Assembly: GCA_002332905.1 (NCBI GenBank)
Contig: DDAM01000005.1
Coordinates: 2,072 to 49,362, forward strand
Reading direction: 5' to 3'
Length of the DNA stretch: 47,291 nt
From: Firmicutes bacterium UBA2058
GTDB lineage: Bacteria; Bacillota; Clostridia; Tissierellales; Sedimentibacteraceae
The notes below the pieces were generated by a model that did no database searches, had not been told where the DNA came from, and saw only the letters and a list, made by a program, of their open reading frames with translations. Positions 24,635 to 33,081 of this stretch are shown one piece after another. How positions within the stretch are numbered: the stretch's first letter is position 1; every line of letters starts with the position of its first letter. The position numbers and the translations under genes are program-made.

Positions 24635-24663
24635 ATTTTACTATTTTTTTATAGTAATGTCAA
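24635..24663 (-). promoter_or_regulatory. sigma-A promoter of the ACP-led polyketide operon
   Basis: On the minus strand TTGACA (24663-24658), a 17-base spacer and TAAAAT (24640-24635) form a near-consensus promoter, with the start near 24628 and a leader of about 40 bases ending at GAGGG before the ACP ATG. It drives ACP, three ketosynthase-fold genes, the dehydratase, the SDR-like gene, ketoreductase 2 and the hydrolase. Confidence 0.88.
24638..24657. promoter_or_regulatory. perfect inverted repeat between -35 and -10 (operator candidate)
   Basis: TTACTAT and ATAGTAA, perfect 7-bp arms around six A/T bases, occupy the promoter spacer. A repressor bound here would block RNA polymerase directly. 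No TetR, MarR, GntR or FapR gene is in the window, so the regulator is elsewhere. Confidence 0.65.
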
Positions 24664-24780
24664 GCCGATTATTTTTATGTAAAGTACAAAAGTAAATTCC
24701 AATTTGTACTTACTATCCTCTTTTCAGATAGCACACCAAATGTAGACAAAATATAACTGGTATTTTGAGGGGGTTCTAAT

Positions 24781-25247
24781 AACCAAAAAAAGAAAAAACC
24801 TGATAAAAAAGTTGAAGAAGATTTGATTGCTGGAAATCAGAAACTTAGAATCGAGAATGAATACTTAAAAATTGCAAGCCTTAGTCCAAGAAAGAATTGT
24901 CCGAGCTTCATCCTACTTTTCAACAAGTAATGGATGCTAGATAAAGCATTTGCTAAGATACCAAATGCTATAGGTTTAATAAAAGGAAATTGTCTAGATA
25001 ATTCTGTTATGGAAAATTTCTTTGGACTACTTAAATCTAAAATGTTTTATAAATACAATTTTAATTCTGTACAACAATTTGATAGAAGAAATAGAATCAT
25101 ATATAGATTATTATAATAACAAAAGGATTAAGTGTAAATTAAGGTTCTATAATAAATGTTGGGTACATGAAAAACAATTCATAACCTCAGCATTTTTTAT
25201 TACAAAAAAGAAATGCACTTATTATTCAAAACTACTATAATGTTAGT
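24781..25247 (+). pseudogene. decayed IS3-family (IS150-like) transposase
   Basis: Fragments of both IS3 frames survive. Near 24810-24870 there is an OrfA C-terminus (VEEDLIAGNQKLRIENEYLK). Further on is the integrase end of OrfB, GNCLDNSVMENFFGLLKSK, continuing after a frameshift near 25080 as NLIEEIESYIDYYNNKRIK. The middle of the transposase is deleted and there is no full reading frame, so it is inactive. It is one of the few plus-strand features. It lies upstream of the ACP operon promoter, and the end of the element recurs in the scar near 7.4 kb. Confidence 0.85.
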
Positions 25248-25299
25248 TGACTAGTCCAAACACGAAAGGAGTTTTGATATAAGTGCTATCTAATTGCAT

Positions 25300-26327
25300 C
25301 AATAATTTATTAAATTTAAAAGGGGTAAAAGTAAAAAAATTAAAAATTTTGATTCTTCTATAGATGTTTATATAGAAACTAACCCTAAAGATCATATTTG
25401 TCCATGTTGTGGCTCTAAAACTCATAAAATTCATGATTATCGCAATCAAACTATTAAGGATTTACCCATTCAATTTAAAAACGTTAATATTATACTTCAT
25501 AAAAGAAGATACATATGTTCTTTTGGAAAAAAGTTTTATGAACATTATGAATTTTTACCTAAATGCCATAGAATGACTAACAGATTAGCTTTTTACATAA
25601 TTACTGAACTTAAGAAAACTAAATCTATGAAAGAAATATATCAATGCATACTTGTAGATGGTAAAAAGAAAAAAGTAATTGATATTTTACCTGATAGGTA
25701 TCAATCCCACTTAATTAGCTATTTTACAAAGTATTCAAGACAAGAACGTAAAAATGTAAAATTCTTTGTTTGTGATATGTGGCAGCAATATGCAGAACTT
25801 GCAAAAACTTTGTTTCCTAATGCTACAATTATTATTGATAAATATCACTTTATTAGACAAACTACATGGGCTTTGAAAACGTAAGAAAAAGGCTTCAAAA
25901 ACAAATGCCTGCTGAATTAAGAAGATACTACAAAAGAAGCAGAAAATTAATACTTACACATAATCATTACTTTGACAAATCTCATAAAACCATTCTTTAA
26001 GATGGTGTGCAAGTCTTAAATCGTCATTGTGCAATAGCATAATTTCAAGAGCTTTTTTGTTATCATCAGATAGCTTGTAATGTCTATAAACAGATAAAGG
26101 AATTTAACAATTGGATTAAGGATGCAAGCTCATCGGAATTAAGGAATTTGAACAATGTACTAAGACATATATCATTGGCATAATGAAATACTTAATGTCT
26201 TTAAATTTGGATATACAAATGGTCCAACTGAAGGCTTTAACAACAAAATTAAAGCATTAAAGCGTATATCCTTTGGTGTACGTAACTTTCATAGATTTAG
26301 AAATCGTATTTTACATTGTTTTAATTA
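25300..26327 (+). pseudogene. decayed ISL3-family transposase
   Basis: The N-terminal zinc-finger region (HICPCCGSKTHKIHDY) and the middle part (FVCDMWQQYAELAKTLFPNA then IIIDKYHFIRQ) are typical ISL3 segments, and the C-terminus GFNNKIKALKRISFGVRNF is near-diagnostic. A frameshift near 25875 and several stops (for example near 25998) break the frame, and no good start codon is visible. The element is inactive. Confidence 0.88.
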
Positions 26328-26332
26328 AATAT

Positions 26333-26468
26333 TTTAAACTACAACTAACATGTAGCTTTATTTTGTGTACCCAAAAACATCTAATTTATTATTCGAACAT
26401 AAAATAACCCTTTGTCTTGAAGGAGCAAGGATTTCATTAATCCTCACCCCAACTATTGACAAAGAGCC
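26333..26468 (+). mobile_element. right end of the ISL3-like element with terminal repeat
   Basis: The non-coding end ends in the terminal repeat GGCTCTTTGTCAATAGTT (read on the minus strand, 26468-26451), the usual ISL3 inverted-repeat start. It is matched by 7480-7609. It touches the U-tract of the terminator of the CheW-CZB gene, so the element probably inserted right at that terminator. No matching left repeat is visible. Confidence 0.75.
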
Positions 26469-26515
26469 AAAAAATGCTACGCATCTTTATTAATATAATA
26501 TATCGCGTAGCATTT
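26469..26515 (-). terminator. rho-independent terminator of the CheW-CZB gene
   Basis: On the minus strand AAATGCTACGC pairs perfectly with GCGTAGCATTT around a 22-base AT-rich loop, followed by a T-run. It lies 24 bases after the stop codon and ends directly at the ISL3 terminal repeat. Confidence 0.85.
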
Positions 26516-26539
26516 ATAATTTAATTTTTCTATTCTCAA

Positions 26540-27421
26540 TTATTCACTTACTTCTACTGGTATTTCTACCTCTTCTAAATCAATATCATCAGCTTTAGAT
26601 AAAACATTATCTACATTTACCATTAGAACTGTAGTTCCTGTCTTATCAGTTTTTCCTACACCAGAAATAAATCTAGTATTATAATACTCTTTATTCATAT
26701 CTCCTTGTTCAAAAGCATTTGAGATAGATTCTATTGATAAAACACTGTCTACGACTATTCCAGCTTTAAAATTATTATGCTCTAAAACAATTATCATTTC
26801 CTTAAGATTATTTTTCAATACAGTTATAGAGTCATCCAGTATCGAAATAATTTCAGGCATATATTCTTCCTTAACTCTATCTAGTATATCCTTTAAACAC
26901 TCTTCTCTTTGGCAATTTGCATGATCCTTATTACAATTATTATACGCTGCAGCTGCCTCATGTAATAATCTATGAGGTTCTTCTATTTTTTTAATATGAA
27001 ACCCTATAGTGTTATTTTCCGGTTTATATGAATAATACCACTTACCAAATGTGCACTTGTGAGGATCAGTAGCTAACTTAAATTCTTCTTCATTTTCTAT
27101 ACATCTATCTAGTTCTTTTACCCAGTTAATATGGTCTTGTTTTCTTGCAATAATCATATTAGAGTAATCATCTATTATTTTATCCAAGGAATCTTCTTTA
27201 AATAAAATTTTAAGGTCAATTAACGGGATAATACTTCCTCTTAAATTCATAACCCCTCTTATATATTCTTGGATATCTGGAACTTCTATTACTTCATCAG
27301 TCATTTTAATTATAGACAAAACATCTTCACTGTTTACAGCATATGTATTTTTATTTACCTTAAATACAATCCAAGGAAGTTCTATTTTTTCTATATCATT
27401 ATCAAAAACATTGTCACACAT
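26540..27421 (-). CDS. chemotaxis adaptor: CheW domain split by a CZB zinc-binding domain
   Basis: A 293-residue cytoplasmic protein. Residues 14-92 form the first part of a CheW domain (VMNLRGSIIPLIDL is the classical motif). Residues 94-200 form a chemoreceptor zinc-binding domain with the expected ligands His97, Cys123 (CTFGKW), His150 and His154. The CheW fold resumes at about 208 (MIIVLEHNNFKAGIVVDSV). CheW couples receptors to CheA, and CZB domains sense zinc or hypochlorite. The insertion could tune coupling according to zinc or oxidant. It has its own promoter and terminator. Confidence 0.88.
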   Translation of the reverse strand: MCDNVFDNDIEKIELPWIVFKVNKNTYAVNSEDVLSIIKMTDEVIEVPDIQEYIRGVMNLRGSIIPLIDLKILFKEDSLDKIIDDYSNMIIARKQDHINWVKELDRCIENEEEFKLATDPHKCTFGKWYYSYKPENNTIGFHIKKIEEPHRLLHEAAAAYNNCNKDHANCQREECLKDILDRVKEEYMPEIISILDDSITVLKNNLKEMIIVLEHNNFKAGIVVDSVLSIESISNAFEQGDMNKEYYNTRFISGVGKTDKTGTTVLMVNVDNVLSKADDIDLEEVEIPVEVSE

Positions 27422-27448
27422 AGCAAATAATTCCTTTCTATAGAGTAC

Positions 27449-27477
27449 ATTGTATAAATTATAACGTAAATTGTCAA
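27449..27477 (-). promoter_or_regulatory. sigma-A promoter of the CheW-CZB gene
   Basis: TTGACA (27477-27472), a 17-base spacer and TACAAT (27454-27449) on the minus strand, followed by a short leader and AAAGGA before the ATG. An overlapping TATAAT lies within the spacer but is badly spaced. An inverted repeat (TAGGCG/CGCCTA) about 50 bases upstream may mark the end of the truA transcript. Confidence 0.82.
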
Positions 27478-27626
27478 AATTTGCAATATAAATAAATCCA
27501 TTACTATCTGAAATACTTATTAAAGTAGGCGTATGATTTTTATGAATAGTTATTAATGCGCCTAAGACAAAATTACGATGACAAAATAAATGTAGAACAA
27601 AATTATGAAGAAAGCATTAAGTAATT

Positions 27627-28364
27627 TTAATATACAACCTCTTTTAGAAATAACCCTTGTGGTTTTGCTGTTTGCCCTAGGTATGTTCTTTGACCAGTTT
27701 GTATAGCTTTTTCTATGCATGTTATATTCTTTTTCCCATTTCCAATCTCTATAATTGTTCCAACAATAATTCTGACCATGTTATACAAAAAACCATTGCC
27801 AGTAATTTCGATTTTAATCAGCTTATTATCACTGTTAATAGAAGTCTTGTAAATTGTTCTAACAGTAGACTTAACACTTGAATTTGACGACATAAACGCC
27901 TTAAAATCATGTTCCCCTTCAAGCTTTACTAAAGCCTCTCTCATAATATTAATATCCAACTTATAAGGTATGTGATAAGAATATTTTTCATAAAAAGGGC
28001 TTGAAACTCTATCGTTATATATTTGATATAGATACGTTTTTCTTTTAGAGCTAAATCTTGAATTAAAATCTAAATCTACTTCCTCTGAGCTCAATATTCT
28101 AATATCAGTGCTTAGATTTGCATTAATTGCGCACTTTATCTTTCCGGCTGGAATTTTACTTGCAGTTTGAAAATTGGCTACCTGTGCTAGCGCATGAACA
28201 TTGGTATCTGTTCTACCAGAACCAATTAAATCTATATTTTCGCCAGTTATACTATATAAAACTTTTTCAATCTCTTCCTGTATGGTTGGCAGTTTATTTT
28301 GCTTTTGCCAGCCAAAATAGTTGCTGCCATCATAGGATATTATAAGCTTGATATTTCTTAACAT
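27627..28364 (-). CDS. truA: tRNA pseudouridine(38-40) synthase TruA
   Basis: About 245 residues from the chosen ATG (MLRNIKLIISYDGSNYFGWQ), which overlaps the ecfT stop and gives the family's usual N-terminus. Catalytic Asp53 lies in GRTDTNVHALAQV. It converts uridines 38-40 of the tRNA anticodon arm to pseudouridine. It is last in the ecfA1-ecfA2-ecfT-truA run. In Bacillus and most Clostridia rplM-rpsI follow directly; here they do not. Confidence 0.95.
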   Translation of the reverse strand: MLRNIKLIISYDGSNYFGWQKQNKLPTIQEEIEKVLYSITGENIDLIGSGRTDTNVHALAQVANFQTASKIPAGKIKCAINANLSTDIRILSSEEVDLDFNSRFSSKRKTYLYQIYNDRVSSPFYEKYSYHIPYKLDINIMREALVKLEGEHDFKAFMSSNSSVKSTVRTIYKTSINSDNKLIKIEITGNGFLYNMVRIIVGTIIEIGNGKKNITCIEKAIQTGQRTYLGQTAKPQGLFLKEVVY

Positions 28365-29155
28365 ACTCTTATCACTATTATTGCAGCCATATAAATAATG
28401 AATATTATACATGCAACGTAGTCACCTTTTCTTAAAACTAACTGTCTCATACGAGTTCTATTTTCGCCACCTCTATAACATCTTGACTCCATAGCCATAG
28501 CTAGTTCATCCGCTCTTCTAAAAGCACTTATGAATAAAGGCACTAGAAGCGGTACTAGATTTTTTGCCCTTTTTATAATATTGCCACTTTCAAAATCAGC
28601 ACCTCTTGCTTTTTGTGCTTTCATTATTTTTTCAGTCTCTTCCATAAGTGTAGGAATGAATCTAAGAGCAATTGTCATCATCATGGCAAGCTCATGCGCT
28701 GGTAACCCTATCTTTTTAAATGGATTTAATAAACTTTCTATTCCATCTGTTAAAAGAATCGGTGATGTTGTAAGTGTCAATAATGATGTACCAAGTATTA
28801 ACAAAACTAATCTTAGTGCCATAAAAGTTGCTTGATATACACCTTCTCTAGTTATCTTAAGGAAAAATATTTTAAATATTTGTTCTCCAGGCGTTAAAAA
28901 TAAGTTTATAAAAAATGTAATTAATATTATTATAAGTATTGGTTTTAAACCTTTTATAACAAACTTTATAGGAACCTTAGATACGCAAATAGCTAATGCT
29001 AAAAACAACAAAACTAAAATATAAGCAGGAAATATGTTTATTATAAATAAAGATATAATATATACAAATGTTATAATAATTTTAACTCTTGGATCAAGGT
29101 CATGTATAGGTGAATCAATTGGATAATGCTGTCCAATAGTAAGATTTTTAAACAT
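28358..29155 (-). CDS. ecfT: ECF transporter transmembrane coupling protein EcfT
   Basis: A 265-residue membrane protein with several hydrophobic helices and the two cytoplasmic coupling motifs that dock on the ATPases, QKARGADFE and MESRCYRGG. It joins interchangeable S components such as QueT to the EcfA1-EcfA2 pair. The start overlaps the end of ecfA2 by eight bases, with GGAGG provided by the end of a palindromic repeat that lies inside ecfA2. Confidence 0.95.
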   Translation of the reverse strand: MFKNLTIGQHYPIDSPIHDLDPRVKIIITFVYIISLFIINIFPAYILVLLFLALAICVSKVPIKFVIKGLKPILIIILITFFINLFLTPGEQIFKIFFLKITREGVYQATFMALRLVLLILGTSLLTLTTSPILLTDGIESLLNPFKKIGLPAHELAMMMTIALRFIPTLMEETEKIMKAQKARGADFESGNIIKRAKNLVPLLVPLFISAFRRADELAMAMESRCYRGGENRTRMRQLVLRKGDYVACIIFIIYMAAIIVIRVC

Positions 29156-30101
29156 TTTTTCCTCCCGTTATGCCGTTTTGTGGCATCATAGAATGTGATG
29201 AAGAATCGTTCTTTGATTCTTCCGAAGTGTGAAGTGTTTTTTTCACACTTTGTCGCCTTAACTCCTTAATAATCTCCAATTTAGCTTCTTCTACAGTAAT
29301 AATATCATCTTTAATATTAAAGCCTTTTTTTCTTAACTCCGATACTACCTCAACTATTTGCGGCACTCCTAAACCTATTTTAATAAGCTCCTCAGCATTT
29401 TTATAAACTTCTTTAGGAGTTCCTTGCATATGAACTTTTCCCTTAAATAACACTATAACCTTATCCACAAGCTTGGCTATATCCTCCATACTGTGAGAAA
29501 CCAAGATTACAGTTTGATTACTTGATTTATGTAGCTTTCTTATTTGCTCAAGAATTTCATTTCTTCCTGACGGATCAAGACCAGCAGTAGGTTCATCAAG
29601 TATTAAATAGTCTGGCTTCATAGCAAGTACACCAGCAATTGCAACTCTCCTTTTTTGTCCTCCACTTAAATCAAATGGTGATTTATCTTTTATTTCATTA
29701 TAATTAAATCCAACAGCCTGCAATGCATCTTTAACTCTAGATTTTATTTCATTTTCTGGCAATTCTAAGTTCAAGGGTCCAAAAGCTACATCCTTTTCAA
29801 CCGTTTCTTCAAACAACTGATATTCAGGATATTGAAATACTAGACCTACAGTTTGTCTTATTTTTCTTAGCTCGCTTCTATCAGAACCTACTACCTTATC
29901 ATCTACAGTTGTTTTTCCTGAAGCAGGCATTTCTAATCCATTTAAAAGCTGGATTAATGTAGATTTACCGGAACCAGTGTGTCCAATAATTCCAACGAAA
30001 TCTCCCTTTTCTATATTTAAATTAACATCATCTAATGCGACAGTCCTAAATGGTGTACCTTCACCATATACATATACTATATTTTCTACTTTTATTGACA
30101 T
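29148..30101 (-). CDS. ecfA2: ECF transporter ATPase EcfA2 with repeat-derived C-terminal tail
   Basis: A 317-residue ABC ATPase with Walker A (GHTGSGKST), signature (LSGGQKRR) and Walker B (YLILDEPTAGLD). EcfA2 proteins are normally about 285-290 residues. The extra residues, about 284-311, are low-complexity and polar (KKTLHTSEESKNDSSSHS) and are encoded by palindromic repeat copy R5. The core enzyme is complete and ends near EIIKELRRQ, so the tail is probably an added, dispensable segment. It overlaps ecfA1 by ten bases. Confidence 0.95.
   Translation of the reverse strand: MSIKVENIVYVYGEGTPFRTVALDDVNLNIEKGDFVGIIGHTGSGKSTLIQLLNGLEMPASGKTTVDDKVVGSDRSELRKIRQTVGLVFQYPEYQLFEETVEKDVAFGPLNLELPENEIKSRVKDALQAVGFNYNEIKDKSPFDLSGGQKRRVAIAGVLAMKPDYLILDEPTAGLDPSGRNEILEQIRKLHKSSNQTVILVSHSMEDIAKLVDKVIVLFKGKVHMQGTPKEVYKNAEELIKIGLGVPQIVEVVSELRKKGFNIKDDIITVEEAKLEIIKELRRQSVKKTLHTSEESKNDSSSHSMMPQNGITGGKNV
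29169..29250. repeat. palindromic repeat copy R5, inside the ecfA2 coding region
   Basis: Three hairpin modules in order: TGCCG/TGGCA (29171-29185), GAAGAATC with GATTCTTC (29200-29222), and AAGTGTG with CACACTT (29225-29250). The same modules in the same order make copy R3 between flgK and flgL. The copy is in frame with ecfA2 and ends beside the ribosome site of ecfT. Confidence 0.8.
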
Positions 30102-30916
30102 AATTTATCCACCAATTCCTTTATAGTTATAACATCAGTAGAAATATCTATTCCTTCTAATGATAATTCGTATGCTAGCTCAGTAACTTGTGGAACATCT
30201 AGTCCATATTTTTTAATCTTTTCTACATTTTGAAACACTTCTTTTGGTGTTCCGTCGATTTTTACATTGCCGCCATCCATTATTATAACTCTATCTGCTT
30301 GAACAGCTTCATCCATGTAATGTGTTATTAAAAGAATCGTTTTACCTTCTTCCTTATTAAGTCTTTTGATTGTATCAATAACCTCTTTTCTACCTGATGG
30401 ATCAAGCATAGCTGTTGGCTCATCTAAAATTATACACTCAGAGTGTAAAGCAAGAACTCCTGCTATTGCAATTCTTTGCTTTTGACCACCTGACAAAAGA
30501 TGAGGAGGTCTTTTTCTATATTCATACATTCCAACTGCTTTTAAAGCATCATCAACTCTTTTTCTTATCTCAGATGGTTCAACACCTTGATTTTCAGGTC
30601 CAAAGGCAATATCTTCTTCCACGATTGTGGCTACCAATTGATTATCTGGATTTTGAAATACCATACCAGCAGTTTGTCTAATATCCCATAGCTTATTCTC
30701 ATCGGAAGTATCCATATCATTTACGTATATCTTACCTTCTGAAGGTAGAAGTAAAGAATTTATTAACTTAGCTAAAGTTGATTTTCCAGATCCATTATGA
30801 CCGAGTATAGCTGTAAACTCACCTTTTTTGATGTTTAGAGTAACTCCATCTAATGCATATTTCTTATCATCATTATTATATTTAAATTTTACATCTTTTA
30901 TTTTAATTATATCCAA
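30092..30916 (-). CDS. ecfA1: ECF transporter ATPase EcfA1
   Basis: An ABC ATPase of about 274 residues with Walker A (GHNGSGKST), signature (LSGGQKQR) and Walker B (CIILDEPTAMLD). I propose a TTG start (LDIIKIKDVKFKY) because GAGGTG lies seven bases upstream and family proteins begin there; the in-frame GTG eight codons earlier would place that site inside the gene. It pairs with EcfA2 to power vitamin-type uptake. It follows the rplQ terminator, so a promoter probably lies at 30.93-30.97 kb, but I see no clear one. Confidence 0.93.
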   Translation of the reverse strand: MDIIKIKDVKFKYNNDDKKYALDGVTLNIKKGEFTAILGHNGSGKSTLAKLINSLLLPSEGKIYVNDMDTSDENKLWDIRQTAGMVFQNPDNQLVATIVEEDIAFGPENQGVEPSEIRKRVDDALKAVGMYEYRKRPPHLLSGGQKQRIAIAGVLALHSECIILDEPTAMLDPSGRKEVIDTIKRLNKEEGKTILLITHYMDEAVQADRVIIMDGGNVKIDGTPKEVFQNVEKIKKYGLDVPQVTELAYELSLEGIDISTDVITIKELVDKLCQ

Positions 30917-30971
30917 AATAAAACACCTCACAAATTTCACTGTTCATAATACTATTTACCGCTTAATGATT

Positions 30972-31015
30972 AAAACTATTATTAAAGCCTAAAGATTTTT
31001 AAGCTTTAATAATAG
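30972..31015 (-). terminator. rho-independent terminator of the ribosomal superoperon
   Basis: On the minus strand CTATTATTAAAGC pairs perfectly with GCTTTAATAATAG (13 bp) around a 14-base loop, followed by TTTT. It lies about 50 bases after the rplQ stop and ends the S10-spc-alpha transcript. Confidence 0.88.
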
Positions 31016-31028
31016 CTTTAATGCATAT

Positions 31029-31055
31029 AGAGGATTAAGTAAAACTTAATCCTCT
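31029..31055 (-). terminator. hairpin directly after rplQ
   Basis: AGAGGATTAAG and CTTAATCCTCT form a perfect 11-bp stem with a 5-base loop, 12 bases after the rplQ stop. No T-run follows directly, so it probably protects the mRNA 3' end or helps the terminator just downstream. Confidence 0.65.
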
Positions 31056-31067
31056 TACATATTTATA

Positions 31068-31409
31068 TTATACTAATTCAATTATTACCATTTCCGCTGC
31101 ATCGCCTCTACGAGGTCCTAATTTCATTATTCTCGTATAGCCTCCGTTTCTTTCAGCGTACTTAGGAGCAATTTCTTCAAATAATTTATATACAACATCC
31201 TTGTCATATATATATGCTAATGCTTGACGTCTTGCATGTAGATCTCCTCTTTTCCCAAGAGTAATCATTTTTTCAGCAACTTTTCTTAACTCTTTTGCAC
31301 GAGTTTCAGTAGTTACTATTTTTCCATTAGTTAGTAAACTTGCAGTTAAGTTTCTTAACATGGCTACTCTATGAGAAGTTGGGCGACCAAGCTTTCTGTG
31401 CATACCCAT
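31068..31409 (-). CDS. rplQ: 50S ribosomal protein L17
   Basis: A 113-residue L17 with the N-terminal HRKLGRPTSHRVAMLRNLT block and the C-terminal GYTRIMKLGPRRGDAAEM block. It lies near the peptide exit tunnel and is the last gene of the alpha operon, 24 bases after rpoA. GGAGGG precedes the ATG; a second ATG two codons later is an alternative start. Confidence 0.98.
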   Translation of the reverse strand: MGMHRKLGRPTSHRVAMLRNLTASLLTNGKIVTTETRAKELRKVAEKMITLGKRGDLHARRQALAYIYDKDVVYKLFEEIAPKYAERNGGYTRIMKLGPRRGDAAEMVIIELV

Positions 31410-31433
31410 GCTTAGCCCTCCTTATTTATGAAT

Positions 31434-32381
31434 CTAATTATCGTTTTTTCTCAATGATAAACCTAATTCTTCAAGTTTTTTTCCTACTTCATCTAAAGAT
31501 TTTTTACCAAGATTTCTTACTTTCATCATATCCTCTTCAGTTTTATAAGTAAGCTCTTCTACTGAATTTATTCCAGCTCTCTTTAGACAATTGTAAGATC
31601 TAACTGATAAATCAAGTTCTTCAATTGTCATTTCTAACACTTTTTCTTTTTCATCTTCTTCTTTTTCAATCATTATCTCAACATCGTTAATATGCTCAGT
31701 TAATGAAATAAACAAGTTAAGATGTTCATTCAATATCTTTGCGCCTAATGATACTGACTCCTCTGGGTCAATTGTACCATCAGTCCAAACTTCAAGTGTT
31801 AGTTTATCAAAATCTGTTCTGTTTCCAACTCTAGTATCTTCTACTGTGAAGTTAACCTTTTTAACTGGTGTGTAAATTGAATCAATAGGAATAACACCTA
31901 TACCTTGATTTTCTTTTTTATTTCTATCAGAAACCACATATCCACGTCCACGTTCCATTTCCATCTCAATGATAAGTTCTGCGCCTTCTTCAAGAGTAGC
32001 AATGTGTAAATCTTCGTTTACAATTTCTACATCTACACCAGTAATTATATCAGCTGCCGTAACTTCTTTAGGTCCTTTAGCATCAATTAATAATTGAACA
32101 GGTCCATTTACATTCATTTTAGCAGCGATATTTTTAATGTTAAGAATTATTTCTGAAACATCTTCTCTTACTCCAGGTATGGTAGAGAACTCATGCAACA
32201 CACCTTGAATGTTTATTGATGTTACAGCTGCACCAGGTAACGATGAAAGAAGTATTCTTCTTAATGAATTCCCTAAAGTTGTTCCATAACCTCTTTCTAA
32301 TGGCTCGACAACAATCTTGCCATATGTGTTCTTTTCATTTTTATCAATTAAGGTAATATTAGGCTTTTCAATTTCGATCAT
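31434..32381 (-). CDS. rpoA: RNA polymerase alpha subunit
   Basis: A 315-residue alpha subunit. The N-terminal dimerisation domain holds RGYGTTLGNSLRRILLSS, and the C-terminal domain holds the helix-hairpin-helix region (IEELDLSVRSYNCLKRAGI then KVRNLGKKSLDEV) that contacts UP elements and activators. It lies between rpsD and rplQ, as in nearly all Firmicutes. Confidence 0.98.
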   Translation of the reverse strand: MIEIEKPNITLIDKNEKNTYGKIVVEPLERGYGTTLGNSLRRILLSSLPGAAVTSINIQGVLHEFSTIPGVREDVSEIILNIKNIAAKMNVNGPVQLLIDAKGPKEVTAADIITGVDVEIVNEDLHIATLEEGAELIIEMEMERGRGYVVSDRNKKENQGIGVIPIDSIYTPVKKVNFTVEDTRVGNRTDFDKLTLEVWTDGTIDPEESVSLGAKILNEHLNLFISLTEHINDVEIMIEKEEDEKEKVLEMTIEELDLSVRSYNCLKRAGINSVEELTYKTEEDMMKVRNLGKKSLDEVGKKLEELGLSLRKNDN

Positions 32382-32439
32382 CCCAAACCCTCCTTAGATT
32401 TTATTGTTTTGTCGAGGGTAATAATTCTTAAACTAATTA

Positions 32440-33063
32440 TTATTTAGAATACCACTCAACAATTAGATGCTCTTCAATTGGTAATTCTATATCTGCTTTT
32501 GTAGGTATAGCTATTATTTTACCTGTGAAATTATCAGGCTCTACTTGTAACCACTGAGCTACTGTAACTTTGTGGTTTTCTACTATAGATTTAAATTTAG
32601 TTGAGCTTTTACTACTATCCTTTACAGATATTACATCTCCTACTTTAAGAATCATAGAAGGGATATCAGCCTTTTTACCATTAACATTAAAATGTCCATG
32701 TACAACCAACTGTCTTGCTTCTGCTCTAGATGCAGCAAATCCTAATCTATAAACAACATTATCTAATCTTAGCTCTAATACTGATAATAAATTATCTCCA
32801 GTTTTTCCTGGCATTTTACTAGCTATATTGAAGTATTCAGCAAATTGACCTTCTAATACACCATAATATTTTCTAACTTTTTGTTTTTCTCTTAACTGTA
32901 CACCGTGGTTAGTAAGTTTCTTCTTGTTTTGTCCGTGTTGTCCAGGAGCATAATTTCTTCTGCCAATTGAACACTTATCAGAATAACATCTATCACCTTT
33001 TAAATAAAGCTTTACGCCTTCTCTTCTACAAAGTCTGCATACAGGTCCAGTATATCTTGCCAT
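32440..33063 (-). CDS. rpsD: 30S ribosomal protein S4
   Basis: A 207-residue S4 with MARYTGPVCRLCRREG at the N-terminus. Cys9, Cys12, Cys26 and Cys31 make this the zinc-binding form. The S4 RNA-binding domain covers about residues 97-160 (RLDNVVYRLGFA). S4 nucleates 16S rRNA assembly and often represses its own operon. Having it between rpsK and rpoA is usual in Clostridia, whereas Bacillus moves it elsewhere. Confidence 0.98.
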   Translation of the reverse strand: MARYTGPVCRLCRREGVKLYLKGDRCYSDKCSIGRRNYAPGQHGQNKKKLTNHGVQLREKQKVRKYYGVLEGQFAEYFNIASKMPGKTGDNLLSVLELRLDNVVYRLGFAASRAEARQLVVHGHFNVNGKKADIPSMILKVGDVISVKDSSKSSTKFKSIVENHKVTVAQWLQVEPDNFTGKIIAIPTKADIELPIEEHLIVEWYSK

Positions 33064-33081
33064 CTTTTCACCTCACCTTTC

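Noticed and set aside
24934..25116. Possible intact small transposase gene
   Set aside because: The fragment contains only the end of an IS3 integrase domain and shifts frame near 25080; it is a remnant.
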